From positions 868,001 through 932,000 of the forward strand of contig JAKSGN010000006.1 in the NCBI GenBank assembly GCA_024180945.1: a stretch of DNA of 64,000 bases, given 5' to 3'. Made by a program: the position numbers and the translations under genes. Below the pieces are notes generated by a model. That model had not been told where the DNA came from. It ran no database searches and saw only the letters and a program-made list of their open reading frames with translations. Shown here in pieces: positions 59,101-64,000 of this stretch (the stretch's first letter is position 1; each line of letters opens with the position of its first letter). The DNA comes from Macrophomina tecta (taxonomy: Eukaryota; Ascomycota; Dothideomycetes; Botryosphaeriales; Botryosphaeriaceae).

Positions 59101-62100
59101 GCGCCCAGGCAGCTCTAAGAAGGTCGGGAACAGCGCAATCCAGACCAACGAAGCAGGTGTCGGTGACATGAGCGGCGTCATCGGTAAGTGAGGCGAGGTT
59201 GTGCAGCTGGCATCGCGCGGGGAGACAAGCAGCGACGCTAACGGCTGCGGCACTGCCGCCAGAAAGATCGACGAAGGCAGTGGCTTTGGACGGCAGCTTG
59301 GTCTGCAGCGAGCGGCGCGTTTCCTGTGGGTGCACAAACACGCAGCCGCCGCGGCTCTTGTCCGTCGTCAAGCGTACGAGATCGACGCCTTTCTCAGCAC
59401 TGCGCCGTGCGAGCGCCGCCGCTAACGACTTGCCTGCGTCCAGCAGCACCAGCGAACTTCCAGAAACCGCACTGGACACTATTGTTTGCGCCATCAGCTG
59501 CTCGTACAGCGCCACCAGCGTCTGCTCGCCCTGCTCAGCAGCCATGGGGCACGGAACAGTCCAGCGACGGTCCACCTCAACGATCGACGCGAGGGCATCT
59601 GCCAATGCAAACACGGGCTTCCCGCTGGTGACTTCTTCTCCAAGTACCAGGTACAGGTGGTCGTCCGTCGCCAGCTTGACTGACCGCAGAACCGCTTGCC
59701 GAACCCGGACAGTGACAGTATCAGGCCGGGTCTCAGCAGCAACAGGACCGCGCAGCTCCTGCAGAATGTACGAACCCTGCAGAGGCACAAGAGCTACGGA
59801 TGCCGCAACCGGATCCACATCCTGGGTGAGGCGCCGCTTGGCTGAGTTGTAGCGGAGGTTGCGCTTCTTGCTGAGGCGGATGCGGGGTATGATGACCTGG
59901 CCCTTGTCGAGCGCCAGCTCCGGTTCAGTGTACCACAGCAGCTTCTCCAGCTTGTTCTGCTGCTCCCATGTCTCGGCAATCTCAAATTGTAGCACCTTCT
60001 CCGCCAGCTTGGCCGCGTCGGCATCCTGGGCCGTGTTGACGTCGATGAATTGAAGGCGCAGGTGCTTCATCTCCAGGATGATGTTGCGCCCAACCCCGAC
60101 CACCATGTTCGAGTAAGGATTATCGGCTCGGGCACCCCAGGTCACCCAGATGACGTTCTTGGACTGCTGGAAAACATGCTTGAAGGCAGCCAGCCGGTTA
60201 GCATCCATGCTCTGGAACGCCGGCTCGTCCATATCAGCCAGGGAGAGAACGGTGCCCATGACCGGCAGTCCGGCAGACAGAACACCTTCAAGCGAACTGA
60301 TGACGGACACGTCTTTGTAGTAGGGGCGAAGCAGCTGTTGCACTTCCCGCCCCGCAGGAGAGCCACCGACGATCGTCAACTGCTCGGTGCCAACCGCGAA
60401 AGGAGAGGCGGCAAGCGGCTGGCGCAAGAAATCAACCCGCTCGTCCACAGCCTGCGTGAGGATGACAGACAGAGGGCAGAGGGCACTGCCCGGGGTAACG
60501 GCGTCGGCGCCCGAGAACCCGGTCGTCCGCATCACCGCATCCCACTTCTCCACCTCGACACATGGCGAGAGCGAACGGCCGTCCTCGTGCCCGAGCCACC
60601 AACCGGGGAGACCGCCGAAAATGAAGCCGAAGCGCAGCGGGTCATTGTCGGTGATCTCGAGCAGCAGAAGGTAGCCGCCGGGCTTGACCAACCGGCGGAG
60701 GTTCTTCATCGTGTCCTCCAGCCTGCGGGTTGCGTGCACGACCAGATTGGCGATGACCAGGTCGAAGGACTGCTCCTCGTAGCCCTGGTCGACCACGTCC
60801 TTCTCGATGTCGAGCACCTTGAACGTCATCTTGGCCTCGTGGTCCTGGAAGACGTGCCTCGCCTGCGGGAAGAAGCCGCTCGAGATGTCGGTGTAGGTGT
60901 AGGAGCCGAAGGTGTTGTCCAGCTCGCGCAGCAGCACCTTGGTCGCGCCGCCGGTGCCCGCGCCGACCTCCAGCACGTCCATGTGCGGGTAGCGGTGGCT
61001 GATGTGCGCCGCCATGCGCGCGAGCTCCTCCGTGTACCGCGCCATGCCCAGCGCGTCGACGTAGAAGCGGTTGAGCATGTTGTCCCGCACCATGGGCTCC
61101 AGCATGTTCATCTCGTTCCGCACCACCGCCGGCAGGTTCTCGCCGACGGCGTGCATCAGCTGCAGGTCGATGCTGTCCGGGTGGGCCCGCACGATGTCGA
61201 GGATCTGATCGTGCGAGTCGTCGATCCAGTCCTTGCTGATGTGCGGCAGGGTGCCCTGCGTGACCCGCGACATGACGTGGTCGACGTACGCGAACAGGCG
61301 CACGTGGTGCTCTGGCAGGCCCTGGCGGGCGGCGGCGGGGATCTCGCGGTCGAGGCGGTTGAGGTAGAAGAAGGCAACGCGCTCCAGGGCTGTCCACATG
61401 GCTGTCTCCTCCACCAGCTGCGCGCCCTCGGCGGCGAGCTGGCGGCCCGCCGGCGTCTCCGCGTGCCACGCGAACTCGGAGAAGAGGTGCAGGTCGGTGG
61501 CAGCAGACGGCGGCGTCAGGGGAGTGGTGTGCAAGCCCTGCAGCTGAAGCAGTGTGGACTGGCCGTCTTCCGAGTAGACATCGACATCGCCGTTGATGTC
61601 TCCGGACTCGCCCGGCGGAACGGTGGAGCGGAACGGGAGCTGCGTGGCAGGCTTCGCATCGGCACACAGACCAAAGTTGAAGCGGACGCTGTCGATGCGG
61701 GTGGGCAGGTGGACGGTCCGCAGCCGACTGTCGCCGGGGAAGCAGTAGGCCAAGATGATGGACTGGATGGCGCCGTCGAGAGCGGCAGGGTGGAACAGCA
61801 GCTTGCCGAAATGCTCCGTCGGCTCGGGGTTGGCAATGAGCCCTGTTGCCACGTCCATCTTGCGCTGCACCCCGGAGATTGCTTTGAAGGGGCCGGTGTA
61901 GCCGAATCCAAGGGCCTCGACCGCCAGGTAGAAGCGCTCGTCCTCCATGTCCTGCAACAGGATGTCCGGCTCCGGCCTCGGCGGAAGCGCGTCTGCCGAC
62001 GGTTCGCCCAACACGATGTGCAAGTCCGCAGACGCGTTTTCGACCATCTTGGTGGATTCCTGCCCTTCTTGGCTGAAGAAGGCGAAGTGGGCGAAGATGC

Positions 62101-64000
62101 CGTCAGCTGCCCGGCGGATGCCCGTCAGGGACGCCAGCGTCTCCACGCCGTTGCCGCCCTCCTCCATCGTCAAGGCCGAGCCGATGATGACGTCCTTGAG
62201 CTCGATGAGGCTGATGGGCTCGCTCGCAAACAGCTGCCTCGCCGCTTCCAGCGCGGTCGAGATGTAGCCTGCGCCGGGAAACACGATCTGGCCCTGGACC
62301 TGGTGGTCCTTCAGCCAGGGCACCTCGCGCGGGCTGAGGCGGTTCCGCCAGCGGACTTCCGTGGCACTGTTGTCGACGGCCCTGGTGCCGAGCAGCTCGT
62401 GTGGCGGCGTGCTCTCGGTGCGGATGGCCTTGGAGATGCGAGACTCCCAGAAGTACGAGCGGTCGTGGTCCCAGCAGTACGACGGAAGGCCGGCCAGCAG
62501 GCGCGGCCGCGGGCCTGCGGACGCAAAGGCCTCGTAGGACGCGGTGTCGACGGCGGCGCAGCCCAGGGACGACCAGAGAGCGCCCAGGCACTCGGCCAGC
62601 GCCTCGACGGCGTGCTTGCCCCGCTGCAGCGTCCCGGTGTACGGCACCTTCTCGCCGGCCACGTCCTGGATGGTCTGGCTGGCAGGCCCCTTCAGAGCCG
62701 GGTGCGGACCGACCTCGATGACGTGGTCGAAGGGCCCCTTCTCGCTCAGCGCGGTGGCCAGCGCCTGCGAGAACAGGACGGGCCGCACCATGTTGCTGCT
62801 CCAGTACGCGTCGCGCAGCGAGTCGGGCACGTTGCCGACGTCGTCCTCATACACGCTGGAGATCCAGGCGCACTGCGTGCCGCGCTGCGCCTCGTCGTGG
62901 ATCTGGATGCCGCAGCTCTGGAGCGAGCCGACGTAGGGCTCGGCGCAGGGGAGCATGTGGTGCGAGTGGTAGGCCTTGTCGACCTTGAGCAGCCGCGCGA
63001 ACTTCTTCTCGACGTCGAACACGTCCTTGGCCTCCTGGATGGCGTCGGCGTCGCCCGAGAGCGTGACGCTGGAGCTCGAGTTGCTGGCCGCCACGCACAG
63101 CCGGCCCTCGAGCGTGTCCAGCGCGCACAGCTCCTGCGCGTCCTCGAACGAGGTGCCCGCCGCCATCATGGCGCCCGCCTGGCCCGCGGGCCCGCGCGCG
63201 CGGTGCAGGTGGAAGCCGCGGTAGTAGGCGATGCGGATGGCGTCTGCGGCGGACAGGTACCCAGCAGCGAACGCCGCCGCGATCTCTCCGGACGAGTGGC
63301 CGACGACGGCGGCGAACCGCACCCCGGCGCTGCGCAGCAGCGTGACCAGCATGACCTGCACGGCGGTGCAAAGCGGCTGCGACAGCTCGGCTTCGTTGAT
63401 GCGCGACCTGTCCGCAGGCGCCAGCAGTTCGTCTACCAGCGACCAGGAAGGCTGGTCCTCGACCGGGAGGGCCCCCAGGCTCTGCTCGAGCTCCTCCAGC
63501 ACCGCTCTGGCGGCCGGCGATGACTCGACCAGCTCGGCGCCCATGCGTGCCCACTGGGCTCCCTGGCCCGTGAAAACGCCCAGGATGCGTGCCTGGGATG
63601 TCAGCGACCGCGCCGCCGTCTCGTCGCCGACCTTTTCTTCCTTGCCGCGGGCCTCCAGCTTCGACGCGAGCGCCTCGTGCGATGCCGCCGAGATAACAGC
63701 CCGCTTCTGGAGCGTAGACCGGCGCGCGGCTAAGGTGAAGGCGAGGTCGCGGAGGTTCACTTCCTCGTTCTCACGCAAGTATTGCGCGTATGTGTTTAGA
63801 AGAGCGGCCAGGGCTCGGTCTGAAGACGCGGAAAAGGTGAAGGGCGAAAAGACGGGAAGGCTTAGGGGCTGTGGCGCTGGCGTGTCGGGCTCGTAGCTCT
63901 CGATGATTGCGTGCGCGTTGGCTCCGCCAAAGCCAAAGCTGTTGATGCTCACACGGCGGGGCGCTCCGGGCGGCACAGGCGGCCATTCCTGCAGATTTGT
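53190..64000 (-). CDS. PKS-NRPS hybrid synthetase, 3' 3568 codons (KS end, AT, DH, MT, KR, ACP, C, A, T, R)
   Basis: It makes a methylated reduced polyketide and joins it to an amino acid. Exons in the window (minus): 64000-58755 (5' end off the edge), 58700-58003 and 57952-53190; introns are 54 and 50 bp. Domains: KS end with GGANAH (about 63920); AT with GQGAQW (about 63560) and GHSSGE (63285-63302); DH with active His (62303-62305); C-methyltransferase with VLEVGAGTGG (about 60960); KR with GLTGGLG (about 58895) and SMYAAAN (about 58430); ACP with GMDSL (about 57863); C domain with HHINMDG (about 57055); A domain with YTSGSTGTPKG (about 55650) and GYGPTEITF (about 55225); thiolation site GGTSLL (about 54430); reductase with TGATGFLG (about 54180), SSASV and YTAAK (53712-53726). 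There is no enoyl reductase domain, which is normal for this class and implies a trans-acting partner. Total length is probably about 4000 residues. Confidence 0.97.

Noticed and set aside
60050..63523. Open frame of 1157 codons on the plus strand
   Set aside because: Exactly antisense to the AT-DH-MT part of the PKS-NRPS. Its His/Val/Arg-rich composition is what GC-rich coding DNA gives in that reverse frame, and it has no domain.
1..64000. CRISPR arrays, bacterial operons, riboswitches, phage genes
   Set aside because: The intron-rich fungal gene content excludes bacterial features, and no regularly spaced short repeats were seen.

Overview
This window is nuclear DNA of a filamentous ascomycete (Pezizomycotina). 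The genes carry many 44-160 bp introns with GTNNGT-type donors and CTRAY-type branch sites. The gene content is typical of the group: a bZIP factor, an F-box protein, Mediator subunit 12, a highly reducing PKS-NRPS hybrid and a chromodomain Ty3/gypsy element. I cannot name the species from sequence alone.

Layout: (1) 1-4681 is the 3' part of a Ty3/gypsy LTR retrotransposon, with a spliced antisense gene in its 3' end. (2) 4682-11281 is long gene-poor DNA, followed by an MFS sugar transporter (11282-13112). (3) 13113-19408 is again gene-poor, followed by an F-box-like gene (19409-20662). (4) An aldehyde dehydrogenase (20908-23055) and a duplicated PLP-decarboxylase-fold protein (23519-26509) lie in tandem on the minus strand. 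(5) 29726-39856 holds a compact metabolic block: a bZIP factor, a family III CoA-transferase, an aldo/keto reductase with an unexplained N-terminal extension, an FAD monooxygenase, and an S-formylglutathione-hydrolase relative whose nucleophile serine is a cysteine. (6) 40442-42342 is a histidine-phosphatase-like secreted or membrane protein. (7) 43577-51639 is housekeeping: eIF1, an eight-exon Asterix (PAT complex) gene and Mediator subunit 12. (8) 53190-64000 is the 3' 10.8 kb of a PKS-NRPS gene that runs off the right edge.

How the genes may work together: the block at 29.7-39.9 kb has a regulator plus four oxidoreductase, CoA or hydrolase enzymes with no housekeeping gene between them, so it may be one catabolic or specialised-metabolite cluster. 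The decarboxylase and aldehyde dehydrogenase next to it would suit an amino acid to amine to aldehyde to acid route. This is inference from gene order. The PKS-NRPS has only housekeeping genes on its left, so any tailoring genes should lie to the right of the window.

Splice sites were chosen by eye from consensus sites and reading frame. Every multi-exon model given here keeps one open frame through all junctions.
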